22,010 nt of DNA from Flavobacteriales bacterium UBA5040. GTDB lineage: Bacteria > Bacteroidota > Bacteroidia > Flavobacteriales > Weeksellaceae. Shown one piece after another: positions 1 to 6,499 of this stretch. The stretch is taken from the NCBI GenBank assembly GCA_002415135.1, contig DIBY01000010.1:1-22010 (forward strand). The letters run 5' to 3'. Numbering within the stretch: position 1 is the first letter of the stretch; the number at the start of each line of letters is the position of its first letter. Both the position numbers and the translations under genes were made by a program. The notes below the pieces were generated by a model. The model was not told the origin of the DNA. It was given only the letters and a program-made list of their open reading frames with translations, and did not search any database.

Positions 1-143
1 TATATGAATGCAAAGTAAAGAAGGTATTTATACAAGCGGGTATGAAGTTTTAATCGAAGATTTTAGCGATTAATTACGTTTTCAGCAAGTAGAAAGTTTT
101 CGTATTTTTAGCCCGCCTGCAGAAATACCCAACCGTTATGGGC
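1..143 (+). repeat. attC-like site A, left end degenerate
   Basis: L'' is TATTTATACAAGCGGG (25-40) and L' is CCCGCCTGCAGAAATA (112-127), forming an imperfect stem around a 71-nt loop. R' is GTTATGGGC at 135-143. The R'' box that should end in AAC just before L'' is degraded: the sequence around 10-24 reads GTAAAGAAGG where sites B and C have ATAACAAAG. The loop differs from site B at only 4 of 71 positions. The site belongs to a preceding cassette that lies outside the window, or marks a decayed array start. Confidence 0.75.
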
Positions 144-190
144 AATGCTATCAAATATCGTTTTTAAAATTAAAGTACAGATTAAAATAG

Positions 191-748
191 ATGAAAGTCA
201 TTATCAAATACGGAAGTTTAATCGTGTTAATTTTAATCTTTCTTTTGAAAACGCAAAGATATTCGGACTTCTTGGCTTCTAACGATATTCTGAAAACATT
301 AGGAATAATTGCAGTTCTTATTTTTGTAAACTTTGTGATCATTTATATTTACGATTCAAAAAATAAAACTAAACATACATTGACAAACGTTTTGCTGATA
401 TCATTTTTACTTTTATTTACATTAAATATATTTTTCAATTATCTTCAATTCAAAAAAGAAATTTGGAATGAATACTACGTTCCTAACAATTATGTTTTGA
501 AAGTTAAAGGATATGAGATTAAACTCTACAAAGACAATTCTTATGAAGTAAACGAATACTGGCATGGCGAAAGCCAACATTACTTTGGAAAATATAGTTA
601 TATAAATGACACTTTAAACATAAATGATAAAAATATTGAAACAAAAACTGAATCCCAATTAACTTCAAAATATAAATTTAATAAACATTCAAAAGAATTT
701 GAACCGTTGGAAAATGGATTTAAAAACTTAAAAATTCGTGAGAAATAG
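191..748 (+). CDS. Cassette 1 orphan membrane protein
   Basis: The 185-residue protein is not one I recognise. The first half holds three hydrophobic membrane segments (about 3-20, 35-55 and 64-85). After these comes a polar domain of about 95 residues rich in Tyr, Asn and Lys, with alternating patterns (such as KGYEIKLYKDNSYEVNEYW) that suggest a beta-sheet domain beside the membrane. The start at 191 lies about 48 bases after the attC R' box, so the cassette keeps a short 5' leader. The TAG stop (746-748) touches the first bases of the next attC, the tight packing normal for integron cassettes. The frame runs against a shorter minus-strand open frame that has no other support. Base composition is AT-rich even for this genome. 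Function is unknown; the frame is good. Confidence 0.8.
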   Translation: MKVIIKYGSLIVLILIFLLKTQRYSDFLASNDILKTLGIIAVLIFVNFVIIYIYDSKNKTKHTLTNVLLISFLLLFTLNIFFNYLQFKKEIWNEYYVPNNYVLKVKGYEIKLYKDNSYEVNEYWHGESQHYFGKYSYINDTLNINDKNIETKTESQLTSKYKFNKHSKEFEPLENGFKNLKIREK

Positions 749-885
749 CACTGCCCATAACAAAGTATTTCTACAAGCGGGTATGAAGTTTTCATCGAAG
801 ATTTTAGCGATTAATTAAGTTTTTAGCAATTAGAAAGTTTTCGTATTTTTAGCCCGCCTGCAGAAATACCCAACCGTTATCTACA
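748..885 (+). repeat. attC-like site B
   Basis: This is the best preserved site. R'' is GCCCATAAC (753-761), then a 4-nt spacer, L'' TATTTCTACAAGCGGG (766-781), a 71-nt loop, L' CCCGCCTGCAGAAATA (853-868), a 7-nt spacer CCCAACC, and R' GTTATCTACA (876-885). L'' and L' pair over 16 positions with two A/C top-strand mismatches that become G-T wobbles on the bottom strand. One unpaired base sits at the loop end of the stem (G852). The loop contains TATTTTTA (843-850), a weak match to a flavobacterial -7 box, which could supply a promoter for the next cassette; that is speculation. Confidence 0.85.
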
Positions 886-888
886 ATT

Positions 889-1596
889 ATGAAACAATTT
901 ATCGCCGTCATAATTATCGCTATTTTTCAATTATCGTGTAAAGAAAATTCAAAAATAAAGTCTACAGAAAACATCAAACTTAGTTTAGCGGACAGTTGTA
1001 AGTGTTTTGACGGAATTGGCTCATTAAAAAATGATGAACCTAAATTAACTTACTCATTTAAAAATAAAAAATCTGTAAATATTTGTGGCTTTATTGATAA
1101 AGAAATGACTGAACAAGGATTTATTATTTCTGAATTTAATATTTTCGATTGTGATACTGGAAAATCTTACGTCGAGTATGGAGCCGTAAAAATTTGCAGA
1201 ATAGTTGAAAAAGAAAATGAATTAGAAATTCAAGATTTGAGATATTTACCAATTGGCGATGATTGGAGTTGGACATTAATTCAAATCGGAGAACAAACTA
1301 TCAAACCAAATGGGAATGATTTATATATTTCGGAATTAAAACCAAAAATCCAACCATACAAAATTAATGAAAAACAATCCGAGGATTTCTTAGACTCTCT
1401 AAAACAAGGAGAAGGTTATAATTCCGATTGGGAACAAATAATTGGTCGTCTTGAAGCACTTGCTATTATCGGGAATAAAAAAGCTTGGAATATTTTAAAA
1501 GATTTAGAAAAATTTACCGGACAGAAATTCGATGGTGCATTGGCTGAGACGTGGAAAGAGTCAGTGGCTAATGTCAACTGGATTCAGGAACAATAA
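889..1596 (+). CDS. Cassette 2 orphan lipoprotein
   Basis: The 235-residue protein starts with a lipoprotein-type signal: basic Met-Lys-Gln, a hydrophobic run, then a lipobox-like FQLSC with Cys17 followed by Lys-Glu-Asn. It is therefore probably anchored on the periplasmic or outer-membrane side. The mature part has three more Cys near 38-66 (SCKCFDG and NICGF) and a fourth in FDCDTG, possibly disulfide-bonded outside the cytoplasm. The C-terminal third looks helical and contains a GRLEALAIIGNKKAWNILKDLE stretch, resembling a small helical-repeat segment. I recognise no family. The ATG lies only four bases after the R' region of site B, leaving practically no room for its own promoter or ribosome binding site inside the cassette. 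Transcription probably reads through from upstream or from within the attC. The TAA stop abuts site C. Confidence 0.8.
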   Translation: MKQFIAVIIIAIFQLSCKENSKIKSTENIKLSLADSCKCFDGIGSLKNDEPKLTYSFKNKKSVNICGFIDKEMTEQGFIISEFNIFDCDTGKSYVEYGAVKICRIVEKENELEIQDLRYLPIGDDWSWTLIQIGEQTIKPNGNDLYISELKPKIQPYKINEKQSEDFLDSLKQGEGYNSDWEQIIGRLEALAIIGNKKAWNILKDLEKFTGQKFDGALAETWKESVANVNWIQEQ

Positions 1597-1734
1597 CTGT
1601 AGATAACAAAGTATTTCTACAAGCGGGTATAAAGTTTTCATCGAATATTTTAGCGATCAATTAAGTTTTTAGCAAGTAGAAAGTTTTTGTATTTTTATCC
1701 CGCGTGCAGAAATACCCAACCGTTATCCGCAAGC
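1597..1734 (+). repeat. attC-like site C
   Basis: R'' is TGTAGATAAC (1598-1607), L'' TATTTCTACAAGCGGG (1612-1627), L' CCCGCGTGCAGAAATA (1699-1714) and R' GTTATCCGCAAGC (1722-1734), with a 71-nt loop that differs from site B at 6 positions. One L' base (G1704) creates a real mismatch rather than a wobble. R'' pairs with the R' of site B, not with its own R', as expected for cassettes in an array. Confidence 0.85.
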
Positions 1735-1758
1735 TTATAAAATAACATACATAAGAAA

Positions 1759-2325
1759 ATGGACATTATATCTAAAATTTTAGAGGATTCTATAAATAAA
1801 AATAAATATTTAAGTATTTGGATATATAGTGATGATGAAACATTTTGGTGTGGAAAAATTCTTTCTTTCACAAATGATATTTTAACTTTTCAGCATTTTA
1901 CGAAATATGGAAAAAAAGATGGTATCATATTTTTCCAACTAGCACAAATAAAAAATATTGATTTTGAAGACCAATACACTAAATCTATTGCATATGTAAT
2001 TCAACATTCTGAAAAAATTGCAAAAGAAAATTCTATAGAAATTACAATCTTAGATGATGAAAATTGGAAAAATGATATACTAAATCAACTGAATAAAAAA
2101 ACTGAAATAATAAGTAGCATAAAAGTTTACGGAGAATATTACACAGGTTTTATTCTTGAAGTTGATGAAGATAGCTTTATAATCAGATGCATTGATTCTC
2201 TTGGGATGGACCAAGGATTATCTATGTTTAAAACTGAAGATATTACTGATTTCAAATTGAACGACATTGATAACCGTAAACGATTGTTACTTTATAATTG
2301 GAGAAAAAGCCTGCAGATAACGTAG
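1759..2325 (+). CDS. Cassette 3 orphan cytosolic protein with duplicated domain
   Basis: This 188-residue protein has no signal peptide or membrane segment, so it should be cytosolic. It appears to contain one small beta-rich domain twice. About 17-80 (IYSDDETFWCGKILSFTNDILTF, then GIIFFQLAQIKNIDF) aligns by eye with about 117-180 (IKVYGEYYTGFILEVDEDSFII, then GLSMFKTEDITDFKL), sharing the pattern x-G-x-I/L, D-x-x-x-x-x, a Gly-rich turn, F, then I-x-x-I/F-D/N. The pattern recalls Sm-like or SH3-like barrels, but I cannot assign a family. A helical linker with several Lys and Glu joins the halves. The last residues (LQIT) and the TAG stop are encoded by the R'' box and spacer of attC site D, so gene and recombination site overlap. 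Function is unknown. Confidence 0.8.
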   Translation: MDIISKILEDSINKNKYLSIWIYSDDETFWCGKILSFTNDILTFQHFTKYGKKDGIIFFQLAQIKNIDFEDQYTKSIAYVIQHSEKIAKENSIEITILDDENWKNDILNQLNKKTEIISSIKVYGEYYTGFILEVDEDSFIIRCIDSLGMDQGLSMFKTEDITDFKLNDIDNRKRLLLYNWRKSLQIT

Positions 2326-2512
2326 TATTTGCAAAAAAAACGGGGTTTACGTTTTCTTTGAGAATTCATTTAATAAAACACGCAAAAATGCTTTGCGTCT
2401 TTCAATTTTCACTAATTTAGAAATCTGAAAAAGCATTTTGCTCCAAGCTGTTTTTCCTTTCCACTTTTGGTTTGCAGTAGCCCGTTCTCCGCAAACACTT
2501 TTTCGGTATCGG
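2309..2512 (+). repeat. attC-like site D, long-loop type with decayed R' box
   Basis: R'' (2309-2321, GCCTGCAGATAAC) pairs with the R' of site C. L'' (2324-2344, AGTATTTGCA then a run of A then CGGG) pairs with L' CCCGTTCTCCGCAAACACT (2481-2499). Every arm substitution is A where G is expected, a wobble on the bottom strand; L'' carries two extra A. The loop is about 136 nt, much longer than in sites A-C, and contains a perfect small hairpin, ACGCAAA (2380-2386) with TTTGCGT (2392-2398). The expected R' is reduced to GGTATCGG (2505-2512). This site fills the 257-bp gap between genes. Confidence 0.7.
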
Positions 2513-2582
2513 TATTTTTAAAACGACAATTCTTATAAACACGTATTTAAAAATAAAGCAACAACGAAAATTATATTAACCG

Positions 2583-3104
2583 ATGAGGACAAAACTCATA
2601 TTTTTATTTATTTCATTTTTCTTTTCGATGCAAATTAAAGCACAAAAAATGGAACACAATAAATTAGAATTTCCTACAAGTTTTATACTCGGAAAACAGG
2701 ACTTTTTAAAATCACAGATATTTATTTCAAAAAAAACATTTTTAGAAAATGGATATAGTATAAGCAACCCTGGAAAAACAAATGAAAAAGAAAAAATTGC
2801 TTTATTTGCTGAAGGGTTCAATACCGATGACATTAATCAAATTTATTATGAGATTTATGCAAACAAACTTTCAGCAACACAAGAATCCTTTTATATAGTA
2901 GTTTTAGAATTTAACTCGAAAGAGAAATTGAATATAAATATGCGTATTGTGGATGAAGCCGGTCTATATTATCCAAGTTATTTTACCACTGACAAATACT
3001 TAATTATAATTGGTTGCGAAGATCGGAATTTGTTAGAAAATATTTCAAATTTCTACACAGAAAAGGTAGGAGCACAATATTACTATCCTAAAAAACAACA
3101 ATAA
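2583..3104 (+). CDS. Cassette 4 orphan secreted protein
   Basis: The 173-residue product has a clear Sec signal peptide (MRTKLIF, a hydrophobic stretch, then QIKAQ with likely cleavage near residue 20). No lipobox Cys follows, so it is probably periplasmic or released. The mature part of about 150 residues mixes helix and strand: an EKEKIALFAEGFNTDDINQIYYEIYANKLS segment, then a strand-like FYIVVLEFNSKEKLNINMRIVDEAG segment, then YLIIIGCEDRNLLENISNFY. It ends in a basic KKQQ tail. I recognise no family. It lies between attC sites D and E and has the same AT-rich composition as the other cassette genes. The stop codon sits at the edge of site E. Confidence 0.78.
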   Translation: MRTKLIFLFISFFFSMQIKAQKMEHNKLEFPTSFILGKQDFLKSQIFISKKTFLENGYSISNPGKTNEKEKIALFAEGFNTDDINQIYYEIYANKLSATQESFYIVVLEFNSKEKLNINMRIVDEAGLYYPSYFTTDKYLIIIGCEDRNLLENISNFYTEKVGAQYYYPKKQQ

Positions 3105-3240
3105 ACTAACGCTAACATCAATTTGGCAATATGTCGGGTTTAGTGATAAATCGAAGATTGTCGTTCCTTCAAGTTCAGTGTTTATGAAAAGTTTTGGCTC
3201 CTTTATTCGACACATCGCCAAGCGGAAAACGTTATCAAAC
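3103..3240 (+). repeat. attC-like site E, divergent type
   Basis: L'' TTTGGCAATATGTCG (3122-3136) pairs with L' CGACACATCGCCAAG (3208-3222) with three wobble-type differences around a 71-nt loop. R' is GTTATCAAAC (3231-3240). The R'' box is either AAACTAAC (3103-3110) or ACGCTAAC (3109-3116), and neither pairs with the decayed R' of site D. The loop keeps two short words of sites A-C (ATCGAAGATT and GAAA-AGTTTT), so the types look distantly related. I find no further AAC-ending partner for this R' downstream, so this appears to be the last site. Confidence 0.7.
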
Positions 3241-3255
3241 ATTTAAACAAACACT

Positions 3256-3380
3256 ATGAAAAAATGGAATTATAAAATAATAATAATCCTAAAGATATTA
3301 GTGAAAAATTAGAATCTGCATTTAGGCCTGACGTTTATCAAAAATCTTTACTTTTATGCTATGACCAGCAAAAGCCTTAA
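3256..3380 (+). pseudogene. Frame-broken remnant of a small gene
   Basis: An ATG at 3256 reads MKKWNYKIIII and then runs to a stop by 3312. A second frame, open from about 3276 to a TAA at 3378-3380, reads a protein-like segment (NPKDISEKLESAF, then RPDVYQKSLLLCYDQQKP). The switch between frames falls in an AATAATAAT run at about 3277-3287. Joining the frames would give about 40 residues of sensible sequence, so this looks like the start of a cassette gene broken by an indel and cut short. It could also be chance. It overlaps the start of the next gene by 20 bases in another frame. Confidence 0.35.
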
Positions 3381-3924
3381 AAAATTTCGCACTATTTTAG
3401 TTTGTTTTTCGATGGTGTTCACTATCACAAACTGTTCAGAAAACAAAGCAAAATATATTGAGTTTACAAAAGGAAGACAGATGGATCCTCAAGCTCCGCG
3501 ATTTGGAATAAAACTATCGGATGATAATCACGTTTATCTATGTGAGGAGAAAATGAATTCAGAAGAGGGATCTCATGCTTTAGGATATCATACGGGAAAA
3601 TATAGATTTTATAAATCCGGGGATAAAATCGATTTTTCGAAATATGAAACTCTAGTTTTAAAAAATTTCTCCGCCGAAATTCCAAGAAACTTCATCAAAA
3701 TTGCTGATGCAACTTTTGAACAAATCAATTTCAACTTAGAAAACCAAAACAGGATTCAAAATTTTTATGAGGTACAGCTACATTCAGATCAAGAGAATGT
3801 TTACAATCAAATTTGGAAATTAAAAGAAGAATTAAAATTTATGCAAATCGATTCGGTATACTTTCACCAAAAATTATTGCAGGAAAAACTTCCTGAACCG
3901 CCACCTCCGCCGCCCGCAAAATAA
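3361..3924 (+). CDS. Orphan lipoprotein with proline-rich tail
   Basis: The 187-residue protein begins with a basic, hydrophobic leader ending in FTITNC (Cys at about residue 26), a loose lipobox followed by Ser-Glu-Asn, so I infer a lipoprotein. An internal ATG at 3412 lies too close to the Cys to give a working leader, which favours 3361. The mature domain has polar stretches typical of an exported protein, then a helical segment (NVYNQIWKLKEELKFMQIDSVYFHQKLLQEK), and ends in an EPPPPPPAK tail. I recognise no family. It lies just after the last attC-like site, so it could be a former terminal cassette whose own attC is lost, or the first resident chromosomal gene. No hairpin terminator is visible in 3925-4012. 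Confidence 0.72.
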   Translation: MTSKSLKKFRTILVCFSMVFTITNCSENKAKYIEFTKGRQMDPQAPRFGIKLSDDNHVYLCEEKMNSEEGSHALGYHTGKYRFYKSGDKIDFSKYETLVLKNFSAEIPRNFIKIADATFEQINFNLENQNRIQNFYEVQLHSDQENVYNQIWKLKEELKFMQIDSVYFHQKLLQEKLPEPPPPPPAK

Positions 3925-4012
3925 TTTGAGCATCTTAACTTCAAAAAATCGATCCATAAAAAACCCTGAAAGTTAAAGGCGAATCGACTTTGGAACACCA
4001 AATTATTATCTG

Positions 4013-4384
4013 TTAATCCTCGGAAACTTGTGTTTCATGGACGTGCTTTTCAACCATATGTTTGTGTCGCTGATGTTTCATTTCTTTACTTTGACGCAGC
4101 TCCTGAAAGTGATGGTTCATGGTGTTGACAAAAAATAAAATTAAAATCACACTGGTAAACATGTAGAACACATTAAAGATCTTACCCGAATCACTTTCTG
4201 GTAAAACGCCCGCATTTCCGGTAGTAACCATTGTTGAAACGGCGTAATTTAAACAGTCGATCCACCGCCAATGTTCGAAATATCGAAATCCAAAAACACC
4301 AATCAGTAAAACTCCTAAGGTGGTGTAAATTAAATAGCGGTATCTCTTTTTGTTTAAAAAGCTTCTTGCAGTTGAGAAAATCAT
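4013..4384 (-). CDS. Small two-TM potassium-channel-like protein
   Basis: The 123-residue protein has the 2-TM pore layout of Ion_trans_2 channels: a basic N-terminus (RSFLNKKRYR), TM1 at about 18-33, a pore helix with a filter-like loop at about 44-60, a Pro at 62 followed by the conserved-looking SGKIFNVFYM, and TM2 at about 68-90. Such proteins form tetrameric pores in the inner membrane. The filter reads T54-T55-G56-N57-A58-G59 where classical K+ channels have TVGYGD, so Tyr is replaced by Asn and the second Gly by Ala. K+ selectivity cannot be assumed. The C-terminal tail is His-rich (KHQRHKHMVEKHVHE) and could bind metal or sense pH. It is transcribed away from the cassette array's neighbour at 4635 and ends facing the lipoprotein gene. 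Confidence 0.8.
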   Translation of the reverse strand: MIFSTARSFLNKKRYRYLIYTTLGVLLIGVFGFRYFEHWRWIDCLNYAVSTMVTTGNAGVLPESDSGKIFNVFYMFTSVILILFFVNTMNHHFQELRQSKEMKHQRHKHMVEKHVHETQVSED

Positions 4385-4402
4385 TGTATGTTATTTAGAA
4401 AG

Positions 4403-4436
4403 TAAATGTATTAAATCATCCCGAATATTAGTACAA
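4403..4436 (-). promoter_or_regulatory. Possible promoter of the channel gene
   Basis: On the minus strand TACATTTA (4410-4403) resembles the flavobacterial -7 box TAnnTTTG, with TTG at 4436-4434 as a -33 element. The 23-nt spacing is at the long end of what is usual. It lies about 20 bases before the start codon. This is a weak call. Confidence 0.3.
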
Positions 4437-4634
4437 GAACGATCTGTTCTGAAATTTAATTAAATGTTTCAGCTGTCTTTAATTTTAACTTACATTTTTA
4501 AAAGGATGGGAAACGTTGACAGTTTTTGTTTGGCATAAAAATTAATTATTCAATCGAAAAATCTATTATCTTTAATCTTCAAATTATTTTTGAATATACT
4601 CAGGAAGAAAATTATACTCAAAATCTAGAATTTA

Positions 4635-6473
4635 ATGAATACTACAAACTTGGCTAAAAGTGATTTGTCTGATATTGCAATCATCGGTAGCGGACCGACT
4701 GCACTGTATTTGCTGAAATATACCAGTGAAAATATTGATATTCTAAAAAAGGAAATTTCTAAAATAACCATTTTTGAAAAAGAGCAAATTTTAGGAATGG
4801 GTATGCCCTATTATCCAAAAACGACAGACATTTATAATCTTGCCAATATATCTTCTGAAGAAATTCCCATGCTCCAGGAATCGTTCGGAGACTGGCTTCG
4901 TCGCCAGGATTCCGCTTTATTAAAGGAACTGAATGTTACCGATTTACCTATCGATGATTCTGAAGTGTACAGCCGCGTTTCTTTAGGCCATTATTTCGAG
5001 GAACAGTTTAAAAAATTGATTTCTGTTCTGGAATCTGTCGGAATTCAAGTGGTACAAAAAACAAGTTGTGAAGTTTTAGATATTTCAAAAGAAGATGATG
5101 GAAAATTAACCATCACCGATTGCAATGGCGAAAATCACCGCTACTCTACCATCATCATTGCCAACGGACACGAATGGCGAGAAGAAGACCAGCCTGAATC
5201 GGGATATTACGCTTCGCCGTGGCCGATTCATAAATTAATTCCACACAATAAAGAAGGTTATAATTTTCCGGTCGGAACTCTGGGCGCGTCCTTAAGTGCC
5301 TTTGATGTCGTGACTTCTTTGGCGCATCGACACGGAACTTTCACTAAAGTTAATGGAAAACTGAGCTTTGAATTAAATAAAGAAAATCCCGATTTTAAAA
5401 TTATTTTACATTCCGCGGAAGGTTGGTTGCCTCACTTACAATATGAGCAAAAAGAACCAATTCGGGAGATCTACCGTCATTTTAATCGGGAACAATTATT
5501 AGATTTAATTGATGAAAATGGATTAATGCACATCGAAGATTATTTTGATAAATTATGTCGACCTGCTTTAATAGAAGCTTTCCGCAAAGATCGTTTGACG
5601 CATGTGGTTGATCAACTGCAAGATTCAGATTTCAGTTTCAAAGATCTGGTCGAATTGATGTCGGAGAAACATGAGTATGTGAATTCTTTCGAAGGAATGA
5701 AGAAGGAAATGATCACCGCTAAAAATTCTATCAATCATAAAATTCCAATCTACTGGATGGAAACTTTGGATGATTTAATGTACAGTTTAAATTATCACGC
5801 CGAACTATTACCTGCAGAAGATCATCTGTTTTTTCATAAAGAAATTATGTCGTTCTTAATGAACGTCATTGCAGCTTTACCTTTACAGTCTGCCGAAATT
5901 CTTTTGGCCCTTTATGATGCAAATTGTATCGAGTTAAAATCTGGATTTGTCAATTTTCCCGAAGATGCTTTCGAGAATAATGAAACTAAGATCATCGTAA
6001 AATCAGCCGATGGCAGCGAAGAAGAAATCAGCTATCAGCTTTTCGTAAATTGTGGTGGCGGCAAAAAATTAGAATTAGCTGATTTTCCATTTCAATCTCT
6101 GGTCAAGCAAGGTGTTGTAAGCGTTGCAAAAGCAAAATGTGCTAACGAAGAAGTTTGTAGAAGGCAATCTAAAACTTCGGATAAAATACAATTAGTGAAA
6201 AATGAAGAAGGTTTAGAAATGAAATTATCCGGTATTCAAATTGACTCAAGTTATCGAACCATCAACAAAGAAGGACTTATTAATAATTTCCTTTATGACA
6301 TCAACTTCACGCATACCAATGGATTACGACCTTATTCGTATGGCTTACAAGCGTGCAGTGCAACGAGTTTAATTTTGGTAGAATCCTGGCTCGCAGAAAT
6401 TGTGAATGATAAAAATGTCAGCGAAGAAATAGAAACGATTACCGAGTTGTATGAAGATATTGACGGATTGTAA
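4635..6473 (+). CDS. FAD/NAD(P)-binding oxidoreductase-like protein (NAD_binding_9 type)
   Basis: The 612-residue protein opens with a Rossmann nucleotide-binding motif, AIIGSGPTALYLL (Gly18-x-Gly20-Pro-Thr-Ala), followed by an acidic strand end (TIFEKE) and the LGMGMPYYP stretch typical of the PF13454-type FAD/NAD(P)-binding family. Further family features are TIIIANGHEW near 170 and a late VNCGGGKKLELADFPF segment that closes the FAD domain. There is no signal peptide, so the protein is cytosolic. The family has no firmly known reaction or substrate, and I give none. The start follows an AT-rich leader. A -7-like TATCTTTA (4567-4574) lies 60 bases upstream but no well-spaced TTG is seen. 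The gene ends 26 bases before the next one, so the two may be co-transcribed. Confidence 0.88.
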   Translation: MNTTNLAKSDLSDIAIIGSGPTALYLLKYTSENIDILKKEISKITIFEKEQILGMGMPYYPKTTDIYNLANISSEEIPMLQESFGDWLRRQDSALLKELNVTDLPIDDSEVYSRVSLGHYFEEQFKKLISVLESVGIQVVQKTSCEVLDISKEDDGKLTITDCNGENHRYSTIIIANGHEWREEDQPESGYYASPWPIHKLIPHNKEGYNFPVGTLGASLSAFDVVTSLAHRHGTFTKVNGKLSFELNKENPDFKIILHSAEGWLPHLQYEQKEPIREIYRHFNREQLLDLIDENGLMHIEDYFDKLCRPALIEAFRKDRLTHVVDQLQDSDFSFKDLVELMSEKHEYVNSFEGMKKEMITAKNSINHKIPIYWMETLDDLMYSLNYHAELLPAEDHLFFHKEIMSFLMNVIAALPLQSAEILLALYDANCIELKSGFVNFPEDAFENNETKIIVKSADGSEEEISYQLFVNCGGGKKLELADFPFQSLVKQGVVSVAKAKCANEEVCRRQSKTSDKIQLVKNEEGLEMKLSGIQIDSSYRTINKEGLINNFLYDINFTHTNGLRPYSYGLQACSATSLILVESWLAEIVNDKNVSEEIETITELYEDIDGL

Positions 6474-6499
6474 AATACATTTAACTAAAAAAAAATTTA

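Larger units (their letters stand above)
1..3240 (+). mobile_element. Integron-like gene cassette array without a visible integrase
   Basis: Four one-gene units, all on the + strand, alternate with attC-like repeats. Taking the cut between G and TT of GTTAT as in integrons, the units are about 136-876, 877-1722, 1723-2505 and 2506-3231. The R' box opening a unit is complementary to the R'' box after its gene: GTTATGGGC (135-143) with GCCCATAAC (753-761), GTTATCTACA (876-885) with TGTAGATAAC (1598-1607), and GTTATCCGCAAGC (1722-1734) with GCCTGCAGATAAC (2309-2321, two mismatches). This is the expected result of linearised circular cassettes and would be a strange coincidence for an ordinary dispersed repeat. 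The fourth unit has lost this pairing. No tyrosine recombinase is encoded in the window. By integron polarity an integrase and attI would lie left of position 1, or the array is an integrase-less cluster (CALIN). The architecture is seen in the sequence; mobility is inferred. Confidence 0.8.

Noticed and set aside
1..1734. CRISPR array or simple tandem repeats as explanation for the three similar repeats
   Set aside because: The repeats are about 130 bp, hold paired arms, and are separated by different full genes of 560-710 bp, unlike CRISPR spacing.
1..3240. Insertion-sequence or transposon MITE origin of the repeats
   Set aside because: There is no target-site duplication pattern or transposase, and the ends of each repeat pair with the neighbouring repeat rather than within the same repeat, which a MITE would not do.
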